A DNA stretch of 40,680 nucleotides from Microcystis viridis FACHB-1342. GTDB lineage: Bacteria; Cyanobacteriota; Cyanobacteriia; Cyanobacteriales; Microcystaceae. The stretch is taken from NCBI RefSeq assembly GCF_014698335.1, contig NZ_JACJSV010000045.1, positions 1 through 40,680 of the forward strand, read 5' to 3'. The translations under genes were made by a program, and so were the position numbers. Under the pieces are notes generated by a model. That model did no database searches and was not told the DNA's origin. It worked only from the letters and a program-made list of their open reading frames with translations. This document shows, piece after piece, positions 7,878-14,910 of this stretch. Position 1 is the stretch's first letter. The number at the start of each line of letters is the position of its first letter.

Positions 7878-8096
7878 TAGGGTCTGCTGAATAAATCTAA
7901 AAACCTTGTTGGATAAGAATTTTAGACTTTTTTCCCATCAAAAAGTGCCAGACCTTGGGGGGATCGGGGGGGGAAATTTAGGCTCTTTTTCCCTGAAAAT
8001 TAGGTAATTGACCCCCTGAAAATGGGTAAAACCCCACACCCCACACCCCACACCCCACACCCTACCCCCAGGAAAAACTTTTTCAGCAGACCCTAA
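7878..8096. mobile_element. MITE with 14-bp terminal inverted repeats and TA ends
   Basis: TAGGGTCTGCTGAA at 7878-7891 is the exact reverse complement of TTCAGCAGACCCTA at 8082-8095. The element is about 219 bp and non-coding, and the outer TA at both ends fits a TA target duplication of the IS630/Tc1 type. The interior has a G-rich stretch (GGGGGGATCGGGGGGGG) and a CCCCACA heptamer tandem. It exactly fills the gap between the stop of hpnH and the stop of the DICT/HD gene, so it may act as the 3' end of both convergent transcripts. Confidence 0.8.
8030..8068. repeat. STRR-type heptamer tandem (CCCCACA) inside the MITE
   Basis: Four to five copies of CCCCACA/CCCCACAC in a row. The reverse complement type (GGGGTGT) recurs at 9493-9519, 18270-18342, 23620-23655 and 27434-27460. 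Confidence 0.65.
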
Positions 8097-8098
8097 TC

Positions 8099-9472
8099 CT
8101 AAACTGATTCTAACCAGACGGCGGGGACTTGACTAGGGCGATCGGGTAATTGCATCCACCCCATTTCGCACAGACGAATTACCGAACTTAATTTTTCTAC
8201 CAAAGCGGGATCGAAACGAATCCCGCTATAATTTTGACAGCGCTCTAGGGCCTCTCCTAAATCTAGAGCTAGTCGGTCGCCTCGCGGTTGAGTTAATTCC
8301 TGAAAATAGGCTGATAATCCTAAAATTCGCGACTCTAGGCTGATTTCTTCCCCTTTTAAACCGTTGGGAACCCCGCTACCATCCCAGTATTCAAACTCAT
8401 GGTAAATAATCTGTTGAATTGGGGCTAATTCGGGCATAGTGGCGAGTAATTGTGCGCCTAACACCGATCGATCCCGCCAAAATAACGCATTTGCTCCCTC
8501 TAACTGACTGGCACGCTGTCTAAAAACTTCGATCGGAGCCTCCGCTAGACCGATGCGGTATAATAAACCAGCTAATCGTAAGCGTCGTAATCTCAGGGTG
8601 GGTAAATCGAGCAATTGTCCCAACATTTCCGCTAAAGCGGCCACCTGTAGGGAAGCAAGGGGATTATCAATATCTCTTTCATCGACTTTTTGGGCCATTC
8701 TTAGAAAAGCTTGCAGTTTATTAGCGGCTAAATTTTTATTTAAACGGGATGCTTGTCCTTCTAAGTCGCTTAATTCTCGCGCTTGTCTGCTGACGGTGAC
8801 TAACTGCTGTTGACTGGTTTGCAGATAGGTGACAATGCGAGAGACTACTCCGGTTAAATCCGTGGGAATGGGATTAATATTTTGACTAATTTCCTGCTGT
8901 TGTCTGCTTAAATCGGCCGCTAGACTGGGATTATAGGGATGCAGACGCTCAATTAAGATCCTAGCGGCTTTTTCAACTAAATCGCGATCGAATGTCCATA
9001 AACCGTAGAATTTTCGCTCCGTGTCTATTTGGGGTTGACTATCGGACCGGTATTCTTCTGGGGATAACTCATGACAGAGTACCATGGAGGCGTAATCGGG
9101 GGAAAGAATGATTAAATTCCACTCATTCACCAAACTATCGCTATTATCTAAGTTCACTAGCGAAACATTCTCTAAACTGCCGGTTTTATGCTCAGAAAAA
9201 CCACTATCGGCCACGGCAGCGATCGCAATATGACGAGAAGAGCGAGCAATATCTAAATAGCGCTCTGCTTCCTGTAAATACCATTTTCCCTGTTGAAAGG
9301 TGACTAAAACCAGTGGTTTATTTGTACTGTCTGGGCTGCTAGTTTGCAAAATATGATCTTCAAGAGCATGACAGAGGGCCACCAGGGTATTCTTAAAATA
9401 GACCCCGTAACTGCTGGGTAATCTTCCCGATGAAGCTATTTTTAACTGTTGTAAGCTGGATCCTACGGTCAT
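8099..9472 (-). CDS. DICT sensory domain fused to a degenerate HD-GYP domain
   Basis: From ATG 9472 the product is 457 aa (an in-frame TTG at 9481 is possible). Residues about 1-200 resemble the DICT domain, a predicted sensory module tied to diguanylate cyclases and two-component proteins in cyanobacteria (GVYFKNTLVALCHALED, WNLIILSPDYASMVLCHELS). A helical linker (about 200-270) follows. The C-terminal part aligns with HD-GYP cyclic-di-GMP phosphodiesterases: LRLAGLLYRIGLAEAP stands where the active-site HDIGK block belongs, and HEFEYWDGSGVPNGLKGEEI stands at the HE..DGSGYP block. The catalytic His-Asp pair is replaced by Tyr-Arg and GYP is changed to GVP. It is therefore likely a non-catalytic c-di-GMP or protein-binding regulator. 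Confidence 0.75.
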   Translation of the reverse strand: MTVGSSLQQLKIASSGRLPSSYGVYFKNTLVALCHALEDHILQTSSPDSTNKPLVLVTFQQGKWYLQEAERYLDIARSSRHIAIAAVADSGFSEHKTGSLENVSLVNLDNSDSLVNEWNLIILSPDYASMVLCHELSPEEYRSDSQPQIDTERKFYGLWTFDRDLVEKAARILIERLHPYNPSLAADLSRQQQEISQNINPIPTDLTGVVSRIVTYLQTSQQQLVTVSRQARELSDLEGQASRLNKNLAANKLQAFLRMAQKVDERDIDNPLASLQVAALAEMLGQLLDLPTLRLRRLRLAGLLYRIGLAEAPIEVFRQRASQLEGANALFWRDRSVLGAQLLATMPELAPIQQIIYHEFEYWDGSGVPNGLKGEEISLESRILGLSAYFQELTQPRGDRLALDLGEALERCQNYSGIRFDPALVEKLSSVIRLCEMGWMQLPDRPSQVPAVWLESV

Positions 9473-9488
9473 AAGTGGCAAGATTAGG

Positions 9489-9519
9489 GGGAGTGGGGAG
9501 TGGGGTGTGGGGAGTGGGG
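9489..9519. repeat. STRR-type heptamer tandem (GGGGAGT/GGGGTGT)
   Basis: About four heptamers of GGGGAGT/GGGGTGT in the spacer 5' of the DICT/HD gene, followed by ACTGATG-type heptamers near 9560. No function is evident. Confidence 0.6.
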
Positions 9520-9645
9520 AGAATAAATAAAAATAATCTCCTGATTTCTGACTCCTGATTACTGATGACTGATGACTGACTCCTCATAGCTTTTTACTTA
9601 ATTTTATCTCAAATGTCAGGGACTCTTAACAGGTAAATTGGAGGC

Positions 9646-10563
9646 TTAACAGTTTACTTGGGCCCCTAGGGTATCTAAAGCCAAAATTTTGGCACTGGAG
9701 TTAATCCCCACTTCCTCCCAAGCATTGGTCATCTCTGTGGCTGTTTTTTGGGCATTGTCGGGGTTAGTTAAAGCTAATAGGCTCGGACCTGCGCCACTAA
9801 TTACCATCCCGTAAGCACCCCCATTAATGGCGGCTTTTTTCACCTTTTCGTAACCCGGGATCAAAGATTGGCGATAGGGTTGATGCAGTTTATCCTCTAG
9901 GGCAATTCTCAGCCAATCGCCGTTACCCGTCTCTAATCCCCGCAATAATAAACCCAAGCGGGAAATATTGAAAATAGCCTCCTGACGGCTAATTGTTTCC
10001 GGTAAAACCGCCCTAGCTTTTGCCGTAGCCAGTTCAAAATCGGGAATCGCTAGGACGGGAATGAGATTTTTTTGCCAAAATACTTGACAAATAGCCCAAT
10101 TTGTGCTATCACCTGCCGATAGCTGACAGTTGCCCCGTAAAGCCGGCACCACATTATCTGGATGGCCCTCCAAGGCGATCGCTAATGCTTCGATTTCCCC
10201 CATAGATAAAGGATTGCCCGCGCATTGATTGGCAGCCACTAACCCACCGATAATAGCAGTAGCAGAACTACCTAAACCTCTAGCCAGGGGAACCCCTAAA
10301 CCGATCTCGATGGCGATAGGGGGCGGATTCTGTCCTATTTTTTGATAAACTTGCAAAAAAGAAGTGTAGATTAAATTATCAGCACCTTGGCTAACTTTAG
10401 CTGATTCAGTCCCCTTGACAATAATGCTGACAGGGTTAGCTGTCGTTGCCGGCAGCAGGGTAAAAGTAAACTGATTATATAGGGTTAAGGCCGCTCCGAG
10501 ACAATCGAAGCCGGGCCCAATATTAGCAGTGGTAGCGGGAACTGTTACCGTAAAAGTTGTCAT
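9646..10563 (-). CDS. thrB: Homoserine kinase
   Basis: The 305-aa product starts MTTFTVTVPATTANIGPGFD and carries the GHMP-kinase ATP loop GLGVPLARGLGSSATAIIGG (around residues 83-105) plus the C-terminal GGAYGMVISGAGPS. It phosphorylates L-homoserine with ATP, the step before threonine synthase in threonine biosynthesis, in the cytoplasm. The length matches bacterial ThrB. The start lies two bases after the stop of the SOD gene on the same strand, so the two are very likely cotranscribed; the pairing has no obvious metabolic reason. Confidence 0.95.
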   Translation of the reverse strand: MTTFTVTVPATTANIGPGFDCLGAALTLYNQFTFTLLPATTANPVSIIVKGTESAKVSQGADNLIYTSFLQVYQKIGQNPPPIAIEIGLGVPLARGLGSSATAIIGGLVAANQCAGNPLSMGEIEALAIALEGHPDNVVPALRGNCQLSAGDSTNWAICQVFWQKNLIPVLAIPDFELATAKARAVLPETISRQEAIFNISRLGLLLRGLETGNGDWLRIALEDKLHQPYRQSLIPGYEKVKKAAINGGAYGMVISGAGPSLLALTNPDNAQKTATEMTNAWEEVGINSSAKILALDTLGAQVNC

Positions 10564-10565
10564 GG

Positions 10566-11276
10566 TTAAGCTTTTGCCTGAAGATAGCGGCGATTTACCT
10601 CCTCCCAGTTAACCACATTCCACCACTGTTTTAAATACTCAGCCCGTTGATTACGATATTTTAAGTAATAGGCGTGTTCCCAAACATCATTGCCCATAAT
10701 TGGCTGTAATCCCATCATTAGGGGGCTATCTTGGTTAGCAGTGCTGATAATTTCTAGTTGTCCTGACTTATTTAAAACCAACCATGTCCAACCACTACCA
10801 AAAAGTTTAGTACCTGCTTGGTTGAAAGCGTTTTTAAATTCCTCGAAACTGCCAAATTTAGCGATTATTGCCGCTCCTATTTCTCCTGTTGGTTCGCCAC
10901 CGCCATCGGGGGACATAATCTGCCAAAACATCGTATGATTAAGATCGCCGCCGCCATTATTGCGGACAGTGGTGCGAATATCGGCGGGTAAAGAGTCAAG
11001 ATTTTTAATCAATTCTACTACTGTTTTTTTCTGCAATTCTGGATATTTTGCCACTGCCGTGTTGAGATTATTAACGTAGGCTGCATGGTGTTTATCGTGA
11101 TGAAATTGCATCGTTTCCTTATCGATATAAGGTTCTAGGGCATCATAGCTATAGGGTAGGGCAATAAGACCATAGGGACCAGTAGCAGCAAAGGCCGGAG
11201 GCTTCAAACCAGCAAGAGTGGCTGTGCCAAGGGTGGCACCTAAAAGATAAAGAAATTGACGGCGATCGAGAGACAT
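10566..11276 (-). CDS. sodA: Tat-exported Mn-type superoxide dismutase
   Basis: From ATG 11276 the product is 236 aa. The N-terminus [25 protein letters not shown] is a twin-arginine signal (RRQF followed by a hydrophobic stretch and an AFA cleavage site). The mature part has the SOD metal ligands: FHHDKHH, LNHTMFW and DVWEHAYY. The [11 protein letters not shown] context and NQDSPL, which holds the Gln typical of Mn enzymes, favour Mn over Fe. It disproportionates superoxide to peroxide and oxygen outside the cytoplasm, in periplasm or thylakoid lumen. The frame is open to 11336 but a start there would bury the Tat motif. It is upstream of and probably cotranscribed with thrB. Confidence 0.92.
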   Translation of the reverse strand: MSLDRRQFLYLLGATLGTATLAGLKPPAFAATGPYGLIALPYSYDALEPYIDKETMQFHHDKHHAAYVNNLNTAVAKYPELQKKTVVELIKNLDSLPADIRTTVRNNGGGDLNHTMFWQIMSPDGGGEPTGEIGAAIIAKFGSFEEFKNAFNQAGTKLFGSGWTWLVLNKSGQLEIISTANQDSPLMMGLQPIMGNDVWEHAYYLKYRNQRAEYLKQWWNVVNWEEVNRRYLQAKA

Positions 11277-11393
11277 ATTCTCAGAGCAGATGTTACAATG
11301 ATCAATTATCCTATCGATCGGTACTTCGGGAGACAAAAATTTTTATCGACAGACTCCCAGAAGTAATCAGAATCTAGTGGTAGTTCTCCCTAA

Positions 11394-12068
11394 TTACCAT
11401 AAACGATAAAAATTTTTCAACAAATGCGGCGGAATTTTTAGATAATAACCAATAATTATTAATTGATTAACTAAGGTAGTTTTGCCAACTCCTAATTTTT
11501 GCCAACGTCTTGCTGAGGTAATCACCGCAGTAGAAACTATGGCTATTTTACCCCTTTTTTTCAATCTTTGTATTAATTCAAAATCTTCCATAATTGGTAA
11601 CTCAGGAAACCCCCCTAAATCGGTCAATATTGAGGCTTTTAAAAATATTCCTTGATCTCCGTAGGGAAGAGAAAACCAGTGAGAACGCCAATTAACTAAT
11701 TTTTCCACTAAACGCAGGTTTTTTTCCTCTCCATCAATTTTTAATTCAAAAGCCCCCGCTACTATCCCAGATTGAGATAAAGTATTGATAATTTGCTCTT
11801 GATAATTTTGGGAAAGTAAAGTATCTCCATGTAGAAATAACAAAATATCTCCTTTCGCTATTTTGGCTCCTAAATTCATCTGAAATGCACGACCTTTACT
11901 CGGTGAAATAATTACTTTTGCTCCCAATTTTTCAGCTATTTCTCTGGTTTTATCTGTACTTCCCCCATCGACAACAATAATTTCTACTCCTTCACCTATC
12001 TGTTTTAACGTTGCTGCAATTCTTAACTCCTCATTAAGAGTCGGAATGATAACACTAAGATAATTCAT
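11394..12068 (-). CDS. TIGR04283-type family 2 glycosyltransferase
   Basis: The 224-aa product starts MNYLSVIIPTLNEELRIAAT, the GT-A fold start, and has DGGSTDKT (nucleotide-sugar Asp), SKGRAFQMN, FLHGDT in place of the DxD metal site and IMEDFELIQRLKK (acceptor-side acidic pair). This combination matches the TIGR04283 glycosyltransferases, some of which sit in arsenosugar clusters, although no arsenic gene is visible here. It is single-domain and soluble. Its start overlaps the stop of the upstream 67-codon remnant by 14 bases, so it was the second gene of an operon whose first gene is now truncated; its own promoter may therefore be altered. Confidence 0.85.
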   Translation of the reverse strand: MNYLSVIIPTLNEELRIAATLKQIGEGVEIIVVDGGSTDKTREIAEKLGAKVIISPSKGRAFQMNLGAKIAKGDILLFLHGDTLLSQNYQEQIINTLSQSGIVAGAFELKIDGEEKNLRLVEKLVNWRSHWFSLPYGDQGIFLKASILTDLGGFPELPIMEDFELIQRLKKRGKIAIVSTAVITSARRWQKLGVGKTTLVNQLIIIGYYLKIPPHLLKNFYRLW

Positions 12069-12258
12069 GAGGTTTTGTACTAACTAAAGTCAGAGGATTT
12101 AGGGGCAACCATCGGGTAAATTTTCCTACAGATACCGAGGAATTGATTGGGATTGGTAATAACTGTTTTTCCGATATAAAAGTTAAACATTGCTGCCAGT
12201 TCTCCAGAGGGGCTAAAGCTGCAGTTAAAAGTCGATACCAAATTAGGTTACACTTCAT
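12055..12258 (-). pseudogene. C-terminal remnant of a gene truncated by a repeat
   Basis: This 67-codon frame ends EFSVSVG-like beta-rich sequence ...GKFTRWLPLNPLTLVSTKPHEL and overlaps the glycosyltransferase start translationally, so its 3' end is authentic. Its 5' end lies inside the dispersed repeat at 12236-12272: the first codons (MKCNLIWY) are encoded by the repeat itself. The original gene has therefore lost its N-terminal portion. The recognisable native part starts around RLLTAALAPLENWQQCLTF. I do not recognise the family. It may still be translated as a short peptide, with a coupling role for the glycosyltransferase. Confidence 0.6.
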
Positions 12259-12272
12259 CTTTATGGGAAACG
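12236..12272 (+). repeat. Dispersed 37-bp repeat, copy 2
   Basis: It matches 3645-3681 with two differences. It joins directly to the truncated minus-strand frame on its left; about 28 bases to its right the intact CoA-binding gene begins. Confidence 0.6.
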
Positions 12273-12299
12273 AAACTCTGTTCTAAGATAGGTGGGACA

Positions 12300-12725
12300 A
12301 TGCCGAATATTAAAGGAGACGATGGTGCGCTCAAAACCATTTTCAGCAATAGTAAAATTATCGCAGTGGTGGGGCATTCTGAGAAATCGAGTCGCGCCAG
12401 CTATCAGGTAGCCAAATTTCTGCAAGCGGTGGGTTATCGAGTCTATCCTGTCAATCCGATGGTCAAGCAAATTGATGGTCAAAGGTGCTATCCTTCTCTA
12501 GAGGCTATCCCTGAACCCGTGGATATTGTTAACGTTTTTCGTCATCCTGATTATCTACCTGAAATTGTCGAGTCAGCTATTGCTATTCAGGCTGCTACCC
12601 TTTGGACACAATTGAAAATTTATCACCCAGTTGCGGAAAAAAGGGCGATCGAGGCGGGTTTAAATGTGATTATGGATGCTTGTATCCAGATAGAATATCA
12701 GCGTTTAGGGATTTCCCAAAAATAA
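12300..12725 (+). CDS. CoA-binding domain protein (YccU-like)
   Basis: The 141-aa product has a Rossmann-type CoA-binding core: IIAVVGHSEKSSRASYQVAKFL (phosphate-binding loop and first helix), GYRVYPVNPMV, then VDIVNVFRHPDYLPEIV. It ends in AGLNVIMDACIQIEYQRL, where intact family members also have a Cys at the last strand. The length of about 140 aa matches YccU/CoA_binding_2 proteins, the stand-alone relatives of the succinyl-CoA synthetase CoA domain. Their role is not established, perhaps CoA or nucleotide sensing. It stands alone, divergent from the glycosyltransferase unit. The stop codon is followed after two bases by the reverse copy of a 96-bp MITE. Confidence 0.85.
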   Translation: MPNIKGDDGALKTIFSNSKIIAVVGHSEKSSRASYQVAKFLQAVGYRVYPVNPMVKQIDGQRCYPSLEAIPEPVDIVNVFRHPDYLPEIVESAIAIQAATLWTQLKIYHPVAEKRAIEAGLNVIMDACIQIEYQRLGISQK

Positions 12726-12727
12726 AC

Positions 12728-12823
12728 TATAGCGGTTCTCGTACCTGTACGGCACATTTAAACCTTTGCTGATTAAGCTTTTGAACATCAATAATGTACC
12801 TCGTGCGAATAGAACACGCTATA
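12728..12823 (-). mobile_element. 96-bp MITE-like element, copy 2
   Basis: This is the reverse-complement partner of 907-1002, of equal length. Its ends are near-perfect inverted repeats: TATAGCGGTTCT on the left, and TATAGCGTGTTCT when the right end is read in reverse. The internal hairpin at 12740-12751 (CGTAC/GTACG) differs from copy 1 at two base pairs, both compensated. It starts two bases after the stop codon of the CoA-binding gene. Confidence 0.7.
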
Positions 12824-12976
12824 TACTTTTTGAAAAATGGTATTATCGGGGCTTGGTTGTCAGTCGTTTGAGCGCTGTTGTATCAAGCTTTTTTTGTTTG
12901 TGGTCTCTCCTTGGAAAAATTTGCTATGATGTAGAGACTTGTTTAGTATTTGGTAAAAATAACCATAAATCTCACC

Positions 12977-13936
12977 GTGTTCACAACTGTTCAACCCGCA
13001 AATCGATCGAGCTTACCTGATGACCTATTTACGGCAATTAAAGAGCTTAAAAGGGAATTAAACGCCGTTATTCTGGCTCACTACTATCAAAATTCTGACA
13101 TACAGGATATAGCTGATTATATTGGTGATTCTCTAGGTTTATCCCAGCAGGCTGCCCAAACGCCAGCAGATGTAATCGTATTTGCGGGGGTTCACTTCAT
13201 GGGAGAGACAGCTAAAATCTTAAATCCGGATAAGTTGGTATTGCTGCCGGATTTAGATGCGGGATGTTCTTTAGCTGATAGTTGTCATCCTGAAGATTTT
13301 GCTCGTTTTAAAGCCCAATATCCCGATCATATCGTGATTTCCTATATCAATTGCAGTGCAGAAATTAAGGCCATGAGTGATATTATCTGCACCAGTTCCA
13401 ACGCAGTCAAAATAGTGAATCAAATCCCTGTCCATCAACCGATTATCTTCGCTCCTGATCGCAATTTAGGCCGTTATGTCAGTCAGCAAACTGGCAGAGA
13501 TTTAGTTCTCTGGCAGGGTAGTTGTATTGTCCATGAAACTTTTTCCGAACGCAAGATAATAGAATTAAAAGTTGCCCATCCAGAAGCAAAAATTATCGCC
13601 CATCCTGAGTGTGAATCATCGGTTTTACGCCATGCCGATTATATTGGTTCCACGACGGCACTATTAAATTATTCCCTGAAAAGTTCCGAAAAAACCTTTA
13701 TTGTCGTCACAGAACCGGGGATTATTCACCAGATGCAAAAATCCGCGCCAGAGAAAGCATTTATACCCGCACCAGCTTTAAATAACTGTGCTTGTAATGA
13801 GTGTCCCTATATGAGACTGAACACTCTCGAAAAATTGTATCTCTGTATGCGAGATAAAACTCCAGAAATTACTATTTTTGAAGATTTAAGAGTTAAGGCA
13901 CTGTTGCCGATTCAAAGAATGTTAGAAATGTCTTAA
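12977..13936 (+). CDS. nadA: Quinolinate synthase A
   Basis: From GTG 12977 the product is 319 aa, starting (M)[20 protein letters not shown]. It carries [29 protein letters not shown], the ICTSSNAV block, HPECESSVL and the C-terminal CACNECPYM. Three Cys residues of these blocks ligate the 4Fe-4S cluster. The enzyme condenses iminoaspartate with dihydroxyacetone phosphate to quinolinate in NAD biosynthesis. There is no ATG before the catalytic core. GTG 12977 fits the family N-terminus, whereas TTG 12950 adds nine unusual residues (VKITINLT). A TATGAT at about 12925 is a weak -10 candidate. The gene appears monocistronic. Confidence 0.94.
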   Translation: MFTTVQPANRSSLPDDLFTAIKELKRELNAVILAHYYQNSDIQDIADYIGDSLGLSQQAAQTPADVIVFAGVHFMGETAKILNPDKLVLLPDLDAGCSLADSCHPEDFARFKAQYPDHIVISYINCSAEIKAMSDIICTSSNAVKIVNQIPVHQPIIFAPDRNLGRYVSQQTGRDLVLWQGSCIVHETFSERKIIELKVAHPEAKIIAHPECESSVLRHADYIGSTTALLNYSLKSSEKTFIVVTEPGIIHQMQKSAPEKAFIPAPALNNCACNECPYMRLNTLEKLYLCMRDKTPEITIFEDLRVKALLPIQRMLEMS

Positions 13937-14162
13937 TCAGTTATCAGTGCGCCAATTCAAAAACGAAAAGCATCAACCCCAAGAGTTAGCTCTTCTGGTG
14001 TTTGTCTGGAAGGAAAAAGAATAGGGATAATTTGGGTTAACCACAGAAACCAAAAACCTACCTAAAGCCTTTTAAAGTTACTCATTTCTGTAGCTAGATA
14101 ACTAAAATAAGTAACTTTGGCCACCGATAGATTTTAAGAACGTTATCAGGTATAATCAAGAT

Positions 14163-14348
14163 ATGAAGGTAGTTGAACGTCATATTATCAGTCAAAACCA
14201 TCCCTTATGGTCAGAAATCGACCATTATGCCTTCTTGTCAAAAAATTTGTTCAATCTAGCTAACTACCATTATCGCCAATATTTCTTTGAAAACTCCCAA
14301 AAACTGAGTTTTAATCAACTCTATCATCTGGTATCTAAAACCTCTTAG
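14163..14348 (+). pseudogene. N-terminal remnant of a TnpB (IS200/IS605-type) protein
   Basis: The 61 codons read MKVVERHIISQNHPLWSEID then HYAFLSKNLFNLANYHYRQYFF and FNQLYHLVSKTS. This is the characteristic N-terminus of TnpB/OrfB, the RNA-guided nuclease of IS605 elements (SKNL(Y/F)N..NY...RQ). All catalytic RuvC residues and the zinc ribbon are missing, since the frame stops after about 15 percent of the normal 400 aa. A TATAAT box stands just before the ATG (about 14151-14156), and a 9-bp inverted repeat (AAAGTTACT at 14074, AGTAACTTT at 14110) lies upstream, possibly part of the element end. The remainder of the element was deleted. Confidence 0.75.
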
Positions 14349-14406
14349 CTTCACCATGAGTGATTATTGTTGACTGATCACTGAAAAATCTCTCCAACCT
14401 CCCACT

Positions 14407-14442
14407 TAAAAAGGGAAAGAGCTATGCTCTTCCCCTTTTTTT
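14407..14442 (-). terminator. Rho-independent terminator of the HLIP gene
   Basis: AAAAAGGGAAAGAGC and GCTCTTCCCCTTTTT face each other around a two-base loop, giving a long stem with A and T tracts on both sides. It lies about 50 bases past the HLIP stop codon on the minus strand and, because of its symmetry, can work in both directions. Confidence 0.75.
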
Positions 14443-14490
14443 AAGGATTTATTCAAGATGATTGTAGATGCACAGCAGTCGAGGCCGAAA

Positions 14491-14634
14491 TTACATTAAG
14501 CCTAACTGAGCAAGGATGCCTTTGTGGGTTAAGTATTCCGTAGCTACGCCAATAACGAAACCGAGCATGGCTAAACGACCATTCCAGTTTTCAGCGAAAG
14601 CGGTGAAACCGAGTTTGTTTTCTTGCTTATCCAT
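14491..14634 (-). CDS. High-light-inducible (HLIP/SCP) protein, 47 aa
   Basis: Reverse translation from ATG 14634 gives MDKQENKLGFTAFAENWNGR followed by LAMLGFVIGVATEYLTHKGI and a short tail ending LGLM. The core ENWNGRLAMLGF is the chlorophyll-binding motif of the Lhc superfamily (ExxNGRxAMxGF), with Glu, Asn and Arg all present in one transmembrane helix. HLIPs bind chlorophyll and carotenoids next to PSII assembly intermediates and quench excess light energy. AGGAAGG stands nine bases before the start. A TTGCAT-17-TACATT promoter lies about 55 bases upstream. The gene is single, with its own terminator. Confidence 0.93.
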   Translation of the reverse strand: MDKQENKLGFTAFAENWNGRLAMLGFVIGVATEYLTHKGILAQLGLM

Positions 14635-14687
14635 GGTGAATTGCCTTCCTATAAGAAAATTGCGCTTAAGTCAAGTGCTTGATATTT

Positions 14688-14716
14688 AATGTAACATAAC
14701 TTTCCAGACTATGCAA
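14688..14716 (-). promoter_or_regulatory. HLIP promoter (TTGCAT, 17 bp, TACATT)
   Basis: On the minus strand TTGCAT (14711-14716) and TACATT (14688-14693) are 17 bases apart. The -10 is part of GTTACATT, which matches one half of an HLR1 repeat. The second half-site is not present at the correct two-base spacing, so RpaB control is only a possibility. Confidence 0.5.
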
Positions 14717-14910
14717 CATTTCTTTACATAAATTTTATTGATGTTGGCCATAAACTTTTATGGGGGTAGGGTCAAGGGTGGGCAATGGCGGCCGAAAATC
14801 AAGCCTGATCCTAGTTCTCAGACTAAATAACGGTTTTCCCATCCCTGACCGAAAAAGATTACAATCAAGCGAAAGGTCAAGAATCGATCGCCGTCGAGCG
14901 AGGAGTGAAT

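Noticed and set aside
8030-8068. Possible CRISPR array
   Set aside because: The units are seven bases long with no spacers; they are simple tandem repeats inside a MITE.
12261-12482. Minus-strand 73-aa frame opposite the CoA-binding gene
   Set aside because: Shadow of a conserved Rossmann-type protein.
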